NCBI GenBank assembly: GCA_009602725.1
Contig: WELB01000039.1
Span: 569,263 to 633,232, forward strand
DNA length: 63,970 nucleotides
Direction: 5' to 3'
DNA from: Spirogloea muscicola
Lineage: Eukaryota > Streptophyta > Zygnematophyceae > Spirogloeales > Spirogloeaceae
Under the pieces are notes generated by a model. The model did not search any database and was not told the DNA's origin. It saw nothing but the letters and a program-made list of their open reading frames with translations. How positions within the stretch are numbered: the stretch's first letter is position 1; the number at the start of each line of letters is the position of its first letter. Below, piece after piece: positions 31,655 through 42,415 of this stretch. Made by a program: the position numbers and the translations under genes.

Positions 31655-32031
31655 AGTAGCCTACTACAAGTGATGTGGGTGGAGCTTAATCTCATGTGCA
31701 GTATGGAAGGTCCATCAGGGCCTAGCCAATACACAGGTCTGACATTTTTTAAAATCTGCTACTCCATGCTTTTGTTTCGTTCTTTACCACCATTAGTCCT
31801 ACTCTTGCTGTATCCTTCTTGAAGAGTGCAACTAAGTGGCCACTCTCCATAAGCAATCTCCACGCACATTCTTTGGTGAAGGCTTCCTCTTCCTGGCACA
31901 GTCTGACTACCTGCATGAATCAATTGGTGTCCTATTGTGCTCACTTTATAGACGCTTGATATCCCTGTTGAATACATAATCACATAATAATAATAATAAA
32001 TTTGTGATTTGTAGGCCAGCAATCCGTAGTA
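31655..32031. other. Short intergenic stretch between convergent HAP2 and SEX4
   Basis: No coding frame. Contains a (ATA)n run near 31985. It must hold both 3' UTRs. Confidence 0.5.
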
Positions 32032-35000
32032 TCAGTTACTGATGGAGGTAGCAAGCTCATCCAGCCGTCTGCGGAGGAGCTCACGATCCTTGTCTGTGAG
32101 CGTCGCATCCTCTTGCATCAGCCGCTTGCGCATCACGTATGATTCGCTGCCCATGCTGGTCCCAACAACCTGCAATTAGCAGATGTGGGGTGCGTTTACG
32201 GGGCCTGTACAAGCTGACCGCCAGCTCAGTAGAATGAGGCATTAATACATACGTGAAACTAGCATTGCTTGGGAGACAGAAGGCATGCACAGGGTACCGG
32301 CGCAGAGTGTCATAATGAAGCCTGCAAACTGCTGAACTGTAAACTATTAAATTGTAGTTGAAGGAGTGGCTTATCATCTCCAACCTCAATGTAGTTGTTT
32401 ACATTCCCGCTCTTGTCTGCGGGTGTCAGTGGAGCGTTCGGATTGTATGTCCAATTGCCGTCAACAACATACTTGTACTGGTAACGTCCAAACTGTCAGA
32501 CAAAACCCATGCCTAATCATTCTGGGCACTGAAGCGCCAATAAGGCTTGGGATCACACACAGACTGTGTCAGAAACTCATAGTCATGCTCAATCATGGTC
32601 ACCCTCTCAAATTATTCTCCGATACATACTTCATGACATGTGCAGCATGGTCGATGTGTAAGCTGCGCAGCAGTGCATGGGCATCTTACAGGGAGCTCAC
32701 GCTCCAGGACCCATCGCTGCAGCTTCTTGTCGTATTCAAGCGGAACCTTCTGTGAGGCCAAGAGACGGGCTTTAGAGTGTGAATGCATCACCAAGTTGCA
32801 AAACTGAGTGGCTGCCGGGTACAACGATTTGCAGTCGACACAGTACTCACATTGAACCAGCCTACGTCGAGGCCAGCAATTTCAACTTGCTTTGCCGAGC
32901 CCCCTTGCCACCACTGCAGCCTGACTAGCTCTCTCTCGTTACCAGTCAACTGCAAGTTTGTCACATCAAGTCATTCAGCCACTGCATGGGAGGACTCAAT
33001 AGCAGTGCACAGCACTAGCACCTGAAATATGCAACTAGTGTCACATGAGGCATAAGCAAGCCAATACCAGAATATGCAGCGAGTACACATTTCGTGTGCA
33101 GAGCTGCTCTTTGTGATGGTCGCCTTACAAGATCGACAGTGGCACTGCGAATGGCCTCCAGCTTAGGGCTGCAGCGCCGAACTTTCTACCTCCACACAGA
33201 AGCCACTTGCAACAAACACTTCAGAGACGAAGCCTCGGACCTCTAAAGTAATGAGCTCACATGTCAGGAAGTTGTTGCAGGTGCAGAGCGTTGTCAGAGC
33301 AATGTACAGCATCTGCGGCTGACACCAAGTCTCTTTTAGGAGGTAGAATGACCTCCAAGATTCTGCATGACCTTGTCATCTGTGTGTGAGAAAGACATTT
33401 GTCTGCTTAGTGGTGAGGATATATAGCTACCTGAAGATCAGCATTCGCCTCCAGCAAGTCATATCCTCGCAACCAAGTCATGTAGGCTAGCTGCATGACC
33501 ATGAGGAAGATTTGAGACATCAGGCACACAGAAATCATCACAGCCAAGCATGCTGTATCCTTGCTGTACCCTTGCTAAATTCAGGAGACTATCTGATCAG
33601 TCAACCTCCTGCTAGTTTCTTAATGCCTGATACCTACAATGACCAGATAATGTAGGTCATCGACAGACCGCAACAGCAGGCGCTCGTCCAAGTCCAGCTG
33701 TGCAGTGTACATATGCATTCCCGCCTCGTTCTTGGAAGGCTCGATGCAGCTTTGCAACAGCAGTGGGCAGCTCCCGTCTCAGGCTGAAGGGGTCGAAGTC
33801 CCTACAAGCACGCAAGAGAACCGGGACTGAGCTCAGATGTAAATGCTACTGTCTCTAGTTAACCCTCACAGTATCACTATCTAGAAAACAATGACTGCCA
33901 ATCCTGAAGCCGCTCTACTCCCTCCATATCGAAACTCTGACTCTTGGTGAGCCAACTCAGTATGTTCCAAAGCTGAGTACCTGATTCCTGATCTCACATG
34001 CTCAATGTCACCTCTTTCGGCTGCCCTAGCCTGGATGGCAGCCAGGTCCAAGTTGAAATACCTGTCATCAACAAGCACTGAAGGTCACTTGTACAATAAC
34101 AGTGATGAGACAACAGATTCTTTGCATGCCCAATGAAGCATCATGTGAGCAGCGCAAGGCCAGGTCATCTATGCTCGCATCTTTGAGTTGGCTCAGTTGA
34201 TGCTAACCCAGCTTGCATGAGGTGACGGCATGCCTACTGTAGGTCTTGCTCTTGCTGGAGACACAGGATGGTGCTCACTCCGGCACTTTCACGGAGATGA
34301 TCAACATCGTTTGGCTTCTGCAAAGATCGTAGTCAGAGCCTAAGCCATCAGAGTGAGTCTGCGGCAAGCAAACAACAGTTTCCATACAATGTATCCGATC
34401 TCAATAGTTCACGCTTTGTAAGGGAGGGCATCCTCTGAAGCTCACCTGCGGGCAGGAGCCGACAATGAGATCTGGTAGAAGATAGGAGTAGTTCATCCCC
34501 AACTCGTGCCTGTAGACAAGGGCTGCAGCAAAGAAGAACGCACGGTCTCCTCCAAAGTAAGGTAACTCTGGGCCCAAAGGACTTCCTGCTCTTATTCTCA
34601 TGACCACATTTATCCTTGACATACGCTACAGGACAGCTCTCACATTGGAGAGCTGTATGATCCACACTCATCCTTGACACATGATGCAGGTCAGCTCTCC
34701 TACTGAGACATGACTTTCTCACTGACCTGCATCGCCCATCGCTTGCTGCATTGTGGAGGAGTACTCCTTGGCCTTCTGCTCATCGTCCTGCCTCGTGCCC
34801 TCTGCTTCCTTCCGCTGAGCAAGGGGCGCACACAGCCACTGCTTCCATGGTCAACGCCGAGGACCTTAAGATGGCTCCCTCCAACGTTGCAATCCAGGTT
34901 CCCATGTGGAGCGGCAGACCAGCGTGAACGACTGCCTGGGACCTGTCAAGTGGGACACCAAGCCCGGTTCCCTGAAGCCCTGAGAGCGGCCAGGGAGCGC

Positions 35001-35397
35001 GGGAGCTGTCATCGCACCTCAGCCTCCACGCGATCGGCCCAGATGATGCCGTCCTTGACGCCCTGCTGCGCCACCGCATCCGCCCGCACGACCAAGGCCC
35101 CGCCGCGCGAGCCGGGGGCGGCCGGAGCTCCGCGAGCTCGGCCGCCGCGGAGGGGGCCGCCACGGAGGAGCACGTGGCCACTGCGGAGCACAAGCCAGTG
35201 GGCCTTCGTCGCAGGACCGTTCGCCGTCGCGCTCGCCTGACGGCATGCCGCTCCGGCAGCGAGCCTGGCGGCCGCCGCGCAGGATCTCTCGGCCGTGTGA
35301 GTGCCGCGCTGCTGCAAGCGTAGGCTGGGCGCGCGCTAAGGCCAGTCGCCGCCGCGGGCATCGAGGCGGGCGCAGCTCGCGCGGCGTCCGCCGGCAC
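32032..35397 (-). CDS. SEX4: Phosphoglucan phosphatase SEX4/DSP4 (dual-specificity phosphatase plus CBM48)
   Basis: Plastid enzyme that removes phosphate from starch glucans so that amylases can degrade them. Exons recognised from 5' to 3' on the minus strand: [13 protein letters not shown] (about 34710-34850); [20 protein letters not shown] (about 34450-34540); [20 protein letters not shown] (about 34230-34320); [20 protein letters not shown] (about 33970-34065); [17 protein letters not shown] and the active site [16 protein letters not shown] (ends 33669); [20 protein letters not shown] (about 33440); [14 protein letters not shown]; the glucan-binding part with [38 protein letters not shown] and [12 protein letters not shown]; and the C-terminal helix to the stop at 32032-32034. 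The HCxxGxxR catalytic loop is intact (Cys and Arg present). The order phosphatase, CBM48, short C-terminal motif equals plant SEX4. The first exon with the transit peptide (35.0-35.4 kb) is uncertain, so the start is approximate. Confidence 0.92.
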
Positions 35398-35689
35398 TCA
35401 CTCTCGCCTCGCGCCAAGGCAGCGGATTCCACCGCCGCCGCCGCCGCCGCCGCCGCAAACGCCGCCGCCCGCGGCGGCCATGGCGGTCCGGCGGCCTCTA
35501 AGACGCGCTCGCCGGGCAAAGTGGCCCCGGTTCCTGCCAAGTGGCCGCTGGTGTGGCGCGCCGTGCTGGGACCACCGTACCGCGACGTCAAAAAGGGCAG
35601 AGGATGCGGCTGCTGATCCTGAAATGGCCACTGTGAAAGCCAGCCAGGGACGTCGGAGAGACGACGGCGGCCAGAGCGTCCACACACAC

Positions 35690-35755
35690 AAGGCAAGCAG
35701 GCCCACGTACCCATGGGCTGGCGTTTCCAGCCCCTATTCTCAATGGGCGAGCACT
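35690..35755 (+). mobile_element. LINE family B, 3' terminal fragment
   Basis: GGGCTGG/CCAGCCC stem (35715-35733, loop CGTTT) followed by CTATTCTCAATGGGCGAGC. It sits directly upstream of the left copy of the 92-bp direct repeat. No coding part is attached. Confidence 0.7.
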
Positions 35756-35847
35756 TTCCATGTACCCGCGACGACGGCACGCCAGGCCCGAGCACGACTG
35801 CAGGCCGCCTGCTGCTGCGTCCACCCCGCTCGGCGCGCCGCACAGGC
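35756..35847 (+). repeat. 92-bp direct repeat, left copy
   Basis: Begins TTCCATGTACCCGCGACGAC and ends CGCACAGGC. It recurs at 37720-37811 with a single difference (C at 35838, T in the other copy). The two copies flank the LINE B insertion exactly, consistent with a long target-site duplication. Confidence 0.9.
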
Positions 35848-37719
35848 TACTACTTTGCGCTCGCTCACCACCGGGCTCTGCAGGCAACTGCCGCGGCACA
35901 CCCAGGAGTCCTACTCCCCTCCTTCGCGGACGACACCACCATAGGGACGACACCACCATAGTCGGCCCTCCGGAAGACGTGGCGGCGGCCTTCATCACCT
36001 TTGAGCTGCAGCTGGCCACCCTCGGCCTGTCCACCCGGGGGTCAAAGTGCGCGGCTTGGTCTCCCTGCGGCCTCCCACCCACCCTAACGCTGCCCACCGG
36101 CTGCCAGACTCCAGCAGATGGCTTCACCCTGCTGGGGGTCCCCATCGGCGCGCCGTCCTCCGTGGAGGGGCAGCTGCGAGCCCGCCTTGCGGAGCAACTT
36201 CAGCCTGCGGCCCGGCTTCCCGAGCTGGACGACATGCAGCTGTCATTGACCATGTTGACCAGGGCCATAGGGCAGCGGCCCCAGTACTTGACGAGGGCCA
36301 CTCCGCCGTCCCCAGGGGCGTTGGCGGCGTACGCAGACTTTGATGCAGGCATGGTGGCGAGCTTGGCGGCCCTGGTCCGCCACCAGGGCTTCCTCCAGTC
36401 GCCAGCCGCTATCCACCAGGCGGGGCTACCCCTCAGCCACGGTGGTCTCGGCCTGCGCCCGCTCGCCCGTTCTTGCCGGGCGGCATACCTCGGCAGCTGG
36501 GCGCAGACTGCCGCCTCCGTGGCCCAGCGCTTCATGGTCCACGGCCGGCGTGCACTGGAGCAGGCGGTGGTGGAGGTCAATATGGGCGCGCTGCCGCCGT
36601 TCCAGGTGTCGCTGCGCTCCGCCCACCAGGAGCTGCTCGCGGCGCACCCGGACCTGGCAGGCCAGGCGGTCTCCTTTGCGCACCTAGCGCACACCGCCGA
36701 CCTGCGCGTCCAAGCGCGCATCGCGGCCGTGGTCGACAAGGCCGCCTACACCACCGCCGTGCTGCAGCTCCCCGAGGCCGACTTGCGCGGGCGAGCGAGA
36801 CTCCACTCAGCCTCCTCCCCGGGGGCAGCGGCGTGGCTCCAGGCCCTCCCCCTCAACGACGCCCTCACCCTCCCGGACGAGGTATTCCGTAGTGCCGTCC
36901 ACCGGCTCCTAGGCCTTCCGCCGCCATGTTTCCAGGGTGTGCGTCAATGTGAGTGTGTCGAGCGCGGGGCCGAGCCTGGAGAGCTGGCTGCTCATGTTCT
37001 GCGCTGTTCCCACGGCGGAGAGCGGACAGCGACCCACGACCGCCTCCGCGACGCGATGCATGGCATCCTGTTGGAGGCGGGCTTCTCCGTGGCATCGGAG
37101 CACTCCGGCATCATGCCGGTCCAGGAAAGGGCCGACGGTCTCCACGCCCGGCGTGTAGACCTGGTGGCCACCCCACAGGCCGGCGGGCCACGTCTTCTTC
37201 CCTGGACGTGGTGACCACTGATGCCTACGACCGCTCACACCCAGCTCAATGTGCCACCAAGGCTGGGTATGCGGTCGCCTGCGCTGCTCGGGCCAAAGAG
37301 CTGAAGTACGCCGACCATCCGCGGGAAGACGAGTTCTTCCCGTTGGCCATTGATACCCATGGGGCGCTGGGCGCTCGGTGGCTCGAGCTGCTCACCCAGC
37401 TCGCCCGCCACACCATCGCCCGTCGCTTCCATGGGGAGCCGGTCGACTTCCCTGCAGTCGGGTCGCTGGCGCAAGTGTATCGCATGCGCCTGGCCGTCTC
37501 GCTGCAGAGGTCTATGGCCCGGGCGTTGCACCTTCGTGCCGGCAGAGCCCTTGCTGCTGCCTCTGGCTCTGGCCAGGGGACCCACTTCAACGAGCCTAGC
37601 CTCTCCGACCTGCGGCTGCTTAGCAGAGGTTACTGAGTGATTCTCCTGTAGCTCTTTGGATTTTGTCCATTTTTTGGCTGGCTTCTGCCAGCGCCTCTCT
37701 TCTATGGGCGAGCTTTTTC
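35848..37719 (+). mobile_element. LINE family B copy 2 (5'-truncated non-LTR retrotransposon)
   Basis: Starts inside the reverse transcriptase domain (YYFALAHHRALQATAAAHPG) and contains the RT active-site box SFADDTTI (about 35920-35943), broken by a 17-bp tandem duplication. It then continues VGPPEDVAAAFITFELQL, the thumb DGFTLLGVPIGAP and the same C-terminal layout as copy 1: CCHC finger (CECVERGAEPGELAAHVLRC), RRVDLVATPQAGGPRLL, YRMRLAVSLQRSMARALHLR and LSDLRLLSRGY-stop at 37634-37636. A 2-base gain near 37197 shifts the frame at the nuclease-like block. The 3' tail has the variant stem GCTGGC/GCCAGC. Very similar to copy 1, so both are fairly recent, but neither is intact. Confidence 0.92.
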
Positions 37720-37811
37720 TTCCATGTACCCGCGACGACGGCACGCCAGGCCCGAGCACGACTGCAGGCCGCCTGCTGCTGCGTCCACCCCGCTCGGCGC
37801 GTCGCACAGGC
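37720..37811 (+). repeat. 92-bp direct repeat, right copy
   Basis: Partner of 35756-35847. Confidence 0.9.
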
Positions 37812-38270
37812 AGAGGCAGCACGGAGAGGCCGCCGGCCGAGGCCCGGATGCCGCACGGCGGGCAGCACCACCCCCCGCCACCAGCCGCAGCTCGCCCATG
37901 TTGCTGGTGCAGGGCATGGGCCAAGCGAGCTGCGGACACACCGACTTGCGGCGGCGCAAGACCCAGAGACACGCGCCGGCAGGTCCATCTCGGCTGGAAA
38001 GCCACTCCTCGCACGTCGTGCACAGCCTAGCCTGCCTGGCGGTCACTGAACCGAGGCGTGGAAGCGAGGACCTAGGCAATCGTGTGTCAGACTGCAACTG
38101 ACAGGCTGTGATCACCGCGCCGGCAGTCCAAGTAGTGCTGCACCTGCTTTTGCTTCACAACACCCAGGCGCGAGGCCAGCACTGAGGTCGACGCTGGGCC
38201 TTCACACGCTTGGGGACAACCACGTCGAGTGATGCACGCTTCCCGCGGCCAGATTATGCCCCCACAAGAC
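37812..38270 (-). mobile_element. Older LINE family A remnant
   Basis: The minus strand has, in shifting frames, ACEGPASTSVLASRLG (compare AYKGPASTHIAGHAVG of the better copies), then KQKQVQHYLDCRRGDHSL (compare EQRKLRHYSDYPQCDQLL) and ARLAHALHQQHGRAAAGG (compare AQAYALHQKAGRALAAG). It is a much-decayed family A copy into or beside which LINE B copy 2 inserted. Confidence 0.6.
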
Positions 38271-39215
38271 AATTGCAGCGTTACAATGCCCCTGAGCGAC
38301 CGTGGCCATGGGCACCATGTCCCTCCCCTCTACGTTTACACGGCAGCTGATGTCTCGCCTTGACCCCCGCCAGAGGTTTGTCGGGGTAGGTGGTTGCACC
38401 AGGTCAGGGCAAGCGCCGGGGGTGGGAGCTGGGTGGAAGCATAGCAAAACCACTCGCACGAAGAAGCAGGTGACTTGCGGCAGCTTGCAGCGTGGGGGTG
38501 CACGCGAGCCAAATGTTTGCGTGATGGTTTGGTGCAAGAGTCCGCCTGGTGACTCTGGCATGCCTCTGCTGGACGTCGTCTGCTCGTGCGACGTGACTCA
38601 AGCGGCAGCGAGGGAGCGGGGCACACCGGCACAGGCACCAGTCCAGCCCCGGCTGCGTGGGTCCCGAAAGTGGGCCCACATGGCGGAGGCGGATAATGCA
38701 CCGCTAGGCGGCGTGGGCGAGCATGCATGCACCATCCGCCGCCAACGCCGCCGCCGCCGCCGCCGCCCGCTAGCTCGCCATCTCCGGCGGCGCTCGCGAC
38801 CGCGCCGGCGTCGGAGCTGTCCCACGGCGGCCTTGCTGTCCGCACGCAAGCACGCGGAGGTCCTCCAACGTGAGCCGCGAGATTGGCCCCCAAAGTCAGG
38901 TGCCCTCAATCGAGGTGACGCTTCGCGCCGTCTGTGGTCGACGCTCGCTGGCCGTCTAGCCATGTGCATCCGCCAGGCGCCTCGGGGCCGCCGTGGGACA
39001 GCTCCGACGCCTGTCAACTAGGGCGCCTGTCAACCACGCCTCGTGCATGCCTATGCACCTGAGCTGAACAGGCTGCTATCGATGGAGGAGAAGCAGCAGC
39101 ACGCTCGACCAACTCAGACGTCAATTATGCGTGCTGTGCATGCCTCTGCGCAGACGCTCACGGCAGCTACGCACCAACAGCTTAGCAAGAGACAGCCGCT
39201 GCGCATGCCAAGGGG
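38271..39215. other. Unassigned stretch, no convincing gene
   Basis: Long open frames exist on both strands, but they are compositional, with a CCG/CGG run around 38740-38770. The last 150 bp probably hold the promoter of the LEA-like gene. Confidence 0.3.
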
Positions 39216-39856
39216 ATGGCGCAGCTGGCCGAAGACACAGGCGCGCAAGAGGCCCACCATGATGATGCAGCGCAATCCAACTTTGAGCAAGCAATCACGC
39301 ATCCCGAGCAGGCCATGGAGCACATTGCTGATTCAATCGATCAATATTGGTCAAATGTGCGTGAGGCTTTGGTCGATGCCAAACGGGAGGCTGTTGAGGA
39401 GTACGAGCGAGCAGCCGAAGCAGCCCATGCGCGGTACGAGGAAGCCAAGAGGCATGTGGAAGAAGCTAAGCACTACACTGGGGCAGCGGCAGGCGAGGCA
39501 AGGCGGCGAGCTGAAGAGGCAACTGAACGAGCCAGACGCGAGGCCGCTGAGAAGGCTGAACAAGCCCGGCAACTAGCAGCAGAGCTAGAGGGCAAGCTAG
39601 CCCACATTCTAGAGAAGGTGAGACCAATTGCAGGACCGGGTGCACCTCAGCCTTACCAACTGCGACCTGAAACCGCTTAACCGCGCAAACTCCTAGCAGG
39701 TTGCAAATGATTGACATCTGATCGGGCGCATCCAAGATTATCAGCTCATCTGTGGTCCACTCCCTGTGCCTGACATTAGCAATCCTGCTGCAGGTCAGTG
39801 ACTACATGAGGGACACCATCAAGTCGAGAAAGGGTGAGGGCCTCCGGCAAGAGTGA
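39216..39856 (+). CDS. Small LEA-like amphipathic helical protein
   Basis: Two exons, 39216-39617 and 39794-39856, join in phase 0 (AGAAG^GTGAGA donor, CTGCAG acceptor) to give 154 residues. The protein is almost entirely charged, Ala-rich helix: EEYERAAEAAHARYEEAKRH, then GEARRRAEEATERARREAAE, with an 11-residue-like periodicity of Ala, Glu, Lys and Arg. It ends YMRDTIKSRKGEGLRQE. No cysteines and no membrane segment. This resembles group 3 LEA proteins, which protect membranes or proteins during drying or cold, but plain coiled-coil proteins look similar. An upstream exon between 39043 and 39215 cannot be excluded. Confidence 0.6.
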
Positions 39857-40440
39857 CTGCGCAACCAACTTTTAGTGATCGCCCCTGCCAACCAACCTCC
39901 TGTACCTTGAAGGGCGACAAGATTGCTGATGCCCTCAACTCCAACATCGTCTGCTGGCCATGCTCGATCAAACCTAGTACACTCCCCTGTTGACACAGGT
40001 CCAAGCATCCGACATACATGACAAACGCTTGCACCAGTCCTTGTAACCCCTGAAATGGCAACAGAAATCCTCGTGAGAGCGGCTGCTGTACATAACTAAT
40101 TCCATGGCAGCTTGCTGGACAATTCAGTCTGGTGCCGCAGGCGAAGATCTGGAGAAGTCATTCTTTAGTGGCCTGGCGCAAGCGAGCTCCACAGCAAGGG
40201 ACTGATGACAGACTAGCTTGCAACCGACTGCAAAGGCCGTCTTTCTTGTGAAAGTGCTCTTGATCCACCAATCTCATGCTCATTGAAATACCTCGTGGAC
40301 TCCATAGCTTGAACGTTGGGATTGCCACAGCACAATACGCTCTTGTAGCGTAGGGGTGGTCAAGAAGAGGTATAAAGATTATGAGTGCTAGATAGTGCAC
40401 ACTGGGTCCAGCGACTTATGGAGCACCAGTGAGCACGCCT
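39857..40440. other. Intergenic, no gene seen
   Basis: Short frames only, no family features. Confidence 0.35.
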
Positions 40441-40537
40441 CAACCTCAGGAGGAGGAAAAAAAAGCTAAAGCGTGCTGGCCAGGCACGGCTCGGCAGAAG
40501 ACTTGGAGCTCAGAGGCGGACATGGGTACAAGGTAAT

Positions 40538-41598
40538 TCACAAAATTGTACAGACACAACACTTGCTCTGCTTTGGCAACATGACCACCATCGACGTCCC
40601 CGGCTCTGAGAAGAGTAGCGGCTCGGCCAGCGGTCGTTGATACTGCGGCTTTCGCTTCTCCGGGTACTCCTGCCACTCCTGCTCGACGCTCCGCAGTGGA
40701 CCAGTCCTAGCCTCTGGTAGTTGAGCCTGGGCCTGCTTGATCTCAAACAAGAGGTCCTCCCGGCTCCCCCACCGCAGGCTGTCATTGGGAGGCCGTGCAA
40801 GGCCAGGATATGGGGCCCGTGTGGGCGCCTGGACCGAGGTTTGAAACGTCACTGCCTCCCGCAGGTCCTGCACAAGCGTCGCCTCGCGGTAGACCTTGTC
40901 TGCTTCCGCCAAGAGCTCTGACGCCTGCATCAATATCGTGGATGAGTAAACGTTGTGCGATGTGGCAGAGGCTCGGCAATGCGTGTCCCAACATGCCCTT
41001 GCAGACTCTGAAGGTTGCTCCTATTGGCGTCGCGTACGCCATCAGGTCGCATACGCCATCAGCTCCCCTAGAGGCAAATCTGGCTGCAGGTCGACTCCGG
41101 AAGCTGTTTGCATGTGTGCTTAGACACAGTCGTCACCCCGGCGCGCATGGTGGCATGGTGGTGGTGCCAGCAGACGAGCGTTCACCTTGTGCTCGTGGCC
41201 GTGCCGGGCCTCCTCGAGCGCGATCTGAGCGAGGGCGCGACGCAGCGCAGGCGCGTCAGCACAGGGCTCGCCACACTGGGCTCCCCTGGTCGCAATGTGA
41301 GATGCCGTTTGGGCATGGCTCTAGGCTGACGGTCGGGGGGAGGTCCAAGGGAAGGCCAGCAGCCCCTACAAGGGCGAGTGGCTACTAAAGCAGCCGCGGC
41401 GAGCACGGCGGCAGAAGCGGCGGCGTTGGCGGCAAGCGGCGGGGGTGGGCTACTGTTGAAGGTGCTCACCCTGCGCAGGCGGTACTCCTCCTCCTCCAGT
41501 AGGCGCGCCTCATCGGCCAGTACCTTCACAGTGATGCGCTGACGCCCCAGCGGCTGCTGCCGCGCCGCGCCGAAAGCGCTCGGCGACGGCGCTGCCAT
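40538..41598 (-). CDS. Hypothetical multi-exon protein
   Basis: Not recognised. A start codon at about 41598 gives MAAPSPSAFGAARQQPLG then ITVKVLADEARLLEEEEYRL, with a good donor (CGCAGG^GTGAGC) near 41470. A middle exon near 41170-41290 has PALRRALAQIALEEARHGHE. The last frame (40538-40933) has ASELLAEADKVYREATLVQD, then PNDSLRWGSREDLLFEIKQA and a Pro/Glu-rich tail, with the stop near 40538. It is a short helical protein, possibly a subunit of a larger complex. The first exon is adjacent to the second assembly gap. Confidence 0.5.
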
Positions 41599-41629
41599 GC
41601 GCGGCCCCGGCCCCGGCGGCCCGGCGCGG

Positions 41630-41929
41630 NNNNNNNNNNNNNNNNNNNNNNNNNNNNNNNNNNNNNNNNNNNNNNNNNNNNNNNNNNNNNNNNNNNNNNN
41701 NNNNNNNNNNNNNNNNNNNNNNNNNNNNNNNNNNNNNNNNNNNNNNNNNNNNNNNNNNNNNNNNNNNNNNNNNNNNNNNNNNNNNNNNNNNNNNNNNNNN
41801 NNNNNNNNNNNNNNNNNNNNNNNNNNNNNNNNNNNNNNNNNNNNNNNNNNNNNNNNNNNNNNNNNNNNNNNNNNNNNNNNNNNNNNNNNNNNNNNNNNNN
41901 NNNNNNNNNNNNNNNNNNNNNNNNNNNNN
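41630..41929. other. Assembly gap (300 N)
   Basis: The run of N ends exactly inside LINE family B coding sequence, so the gap probably reflects a repeat that could not be assembled through. Exactly 300 N suggests an estimated or default length. Confidence 1.
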
Positions 41930-42125
41930 GCCTCTGGCTCTGGCCAGGGGACCCACTTCCAGGAGCCCAGCATCTCTGATCTGCGGCTGCTTAGCAGGGG
42001 TTACTGAGTGTCTCGTAGCAGCTTTGTTTCTGTTACTTAGCGCTTCCCCTGGCCCCCTTCTCGTACTCTGTTCATTCTTTTTCGGGCTGGTTGTTCCAGC
42101 CCCTATTCTCAATGGGCGAGCACTT
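41930..42125 (+). mobile_element. LINE family B copy 3, 3' end visible after the gap
   Basis: Encodes SGSGQGTHFQEPSISDLRLL then SRGY-stop, followed by a 3' UTR with the perfect stem at 42084-42102. It differs from copy 1 (13540-13735) at only a handful of positions over about 195 bp, so it is a young copy. Its 5' part is hidden by the gap. Confidence 0.85.
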
Positions 42126-42415
42126 TCTTCTGTTGCCCGGCAGGGGCCCCCGCTCCTCCGTGAAGCGACGCGTGTCTGCCGCCAGACTGGCCTGCAGGCG
42201 GGGCCCTCAGGTGCCCGTACTGTGGCGGCCCCTCCCACGCCCGCCCCAAGCTGCCATGGCAGGCAGGCCCCCCGCAGTGCCTCGCTGCCCGCCTGCCGTC
42301 CACAGTGCTGCGAAGGGCCCTCCGCCGCTAGCCGCCACGCTCGGGCCCGGCGCCGCCGCCTGCGCCGCCCCAACTCTCCGCCTGCACGGCTTCCCCCGCT
42401 CCGCAGATCAGGAAT

